64,000 nt of DNA, from NCBI RefSeq assembly GCF_030248535.1, contig NZ_JAHGAJ010000005.1:62001-126000 (forward strand), given 5' to 3'. Positions 63,187 to 64,000 of this stretch are shown piece after piece. Both the position numbers and the translations under genes were made by a program. The stretch is from Vibrio sp. D404a. Its GTDB lineage: Bacteria; Pseudomonadota; Gammaproteobacteria; Enterobacterales; Vibrionaceae. Under the pieces are notes generated by a model. That model was not told the origin of the DNA, did no database searches, and saw nothing but the letters and a program-made list of their open reading frames with translations. Within the stretch, counting starts at the first letter, position 1; each line of letters starts with the position of its first letter.

Positions 63187-64000
63187 TTAGCGCTCTTTCT
63201 TTGTTTCCCAGTGGGTAATGAAAGCCACTGAGGCAATGATGATTGCGGCACCAAGCCACAATCGACCTGGCGGTACCCAGCTAAATACAATCCAGCCCGC
63301 CAATACGTTAAGAGGTAGCTTTGCATGATCAAAAGGTTGAACGAACGACGCGTCAGCTACGGAATATGCTTTCACAATCGCCCATTGTGCTAGAGCTGTG
63401 AGTACACCGATGACAACCAGAATCGCCCAGATGTTAAAACCGCTTGGCATTTGCCATTCTGGAGCAGCCAACAGAATGTTGAACGGTGTGATCAGAAGCA
63501 GCAGGTATACCACCATGGTTGATGGGCTGTCGTCAGAAGAGAGCTTTTTCACCATCAAAGAGTAGCAAGCCCAAAAGAATGCAGCACCCACGGGCAATAG
63601 TGTTGCCCAGCTGAAATCATCGGCCCATGGTTCAAGGATGATCATCGCACCAGCAAAACCAGCTAATGTTGCACCCCAACGAGCTTTACCTACGTTCTCT
63701 TTTAGAAACAGGCCAGAGCCAACGGTTGCGAAGAGCGGAGAGGTCATCAGTAGCGCAATGCCTTGCCAAATCGGCACGGGGTAGGCGAGTGCCCATATCC
63801 ATAACTGAATACCGATAACCGACAAGAAAACACGGGCGATGTGCATTTTTAGGTTGTTGGTTTGCAGCGCTCGACGAATCCCCAACGTTTGCAAATATGG
63901 AAGAATGGCAAAGAAGGCAATGGCGTATTGAATAACAGCAACAGTGGTTGAAGCGAGCCCAAAATGAATACTGGCGATTTGGGTTAGGCTGTTAATAATG
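63187..64000 (-). CDS. DMT (EamA) family transporter, N-terminus cut by window edge
   Basis: About 271 codons of an EamA-type transporter are visible and the frame is open to the last base of the window, so the real start lies beyond 64000. Two EamA repeats of hydrophobic helices are present (first including LALAYPVPIWQGIALLMTSPLF, second beginning near LLPVGAAFFWACYSLMVKKL), typical of exporters of amino acids or other metabolites. It is independent of the DMT gene at 3622-4515. Confidence 0.85.
   Translation of the reverse strand, partial: IINSLTQIASIHFGLASTTVAVIQYAIAFFAILPYLQTLGIRRALQTNNLKMHIARVFLSVIGIQLWIWALAYPVPIWQGIALLMTSPLFATVGSGLFLKENVGKARWGATLAGFAGAMIILEPWADDFSWATLLPVGAAFFWACYSLMVKKLSSDDSPSTMVVYLLLLITPFNILLAAPEWQMPSGFNIWAILVVIGVLTALAQWAIVKAYSVADASFVQPFDHAKLPLNVLAGWIVFSWVPPGRLWLGAAIIIASVAFITHWETKKER

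Noticed and set aside
1..64000. tRNA, rRNA, CRISPR, transposon and prophage genes
   Set aside because: No cloverleaf structures, spaced repeat arrays, transposases, integrases or phage structural genes are visible anywhere in the window.

Overview
The window looks like an ordinary stretch of a Vibrio genome (family Vibrionaceae). The strongest evidence is a 153-residue TetR-type regulator that I recognise as LuxT, next to the heme-uptake locus hutW-hutX-hutZ / tonB-exbB-exbD-hutB-hutC-hutD. In Vibrio cholerae I recall the same neighbourhood, plus pyrC and chemoreceptor genes, on chromosome 2, so this is probably part of a secondary chromosome; that is inference. I saw no rRNA, tRNA, CRISPR array, insertion sequence or phage block. 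Genes are tightly packed, most intergenic gaps carry intrinsic terminators, and base composition looks even throughout.

Layout. 1-5.4 kb: a possible structured RNA, a small unknown gene, an acyl-CoA thioesterase, a solitary OppA-type binding protein, and a divergent DMT exporter/AraC regulator pair. 5.5-10.1 kb: an AI-2E-family transporter/HlyD/DUF2955 export operon divergent from an AraC regulator. 10.1-16 kb: an operon of ABC ATPase, 845-residue FtsX-type permease and AttH-like lipoprotein, then a nitrobindin-like heme-binding barrel protein and a small GNAT-like protein. 16.4-20 kb: a tandem TldD/TldE pair and an ADP-ribosyltransferase-like protein. 20-26 kb: a glyoxylate-shunt cluster (isocitrate lyase, LysR regulator, malate synthase G) followed by a 190-residue protein that is itself a detached piece of malate synthase G. 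26-33 kb: an M14 peptidase, pyrC with a PurR box, two tiny membrane proteins, a MOSC-flavoreductase-ferredoxin fusion, and divergent nadE and nadD-like genes. 33-37.4 kb: small envelope and regulatory genes, including a 20-residue-repeat solenoid protein, then luxT. 37.7-45.4 kb: the heme locus around a Fur-like box. 45.5-53 kb: a degenerate cobalamin adenosyltransferase-like gene, cheV, ppiC, a cytoplasmic GH13 amylase, a chemoreceptor with a complete amino-acid-sensing motif and a sigma-28 promoter, and a YjiH-type membrane protein. 53-64 kb: DUF1275 and GFA proteins, a CBM48-only protein, an M23 endopeptidase, a degenerate-GGDEF/EAL protein, a LysR/MFS pair, a two-domain glutaredoxin, small proteins, and a DMT transporter cut by the window edge.

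How the parts work together. The heme locus is a full inner-membrane route: TonB-ExbB-ExbD energise outer-membrane receptors encoded elsewhere, HutBCD imports heme, and HutW/X/Z process it, with both operons reading outward from one Fur-like site. AceA and GlcB form the glyoxylate bypass, with a LysR-type regulator between them as the obvious candidate regulator. CheV and the chemoreceptor belong to chemotaxis. No phage-defence or other accessory system is evident. The most unusual items are the stand-alone malate-synthase domain, the ADP-ribosyltransferase-like protein, the degenerate adenosyltransferase beside hutZ, the exact 20-residue repeat protein and several short genes.
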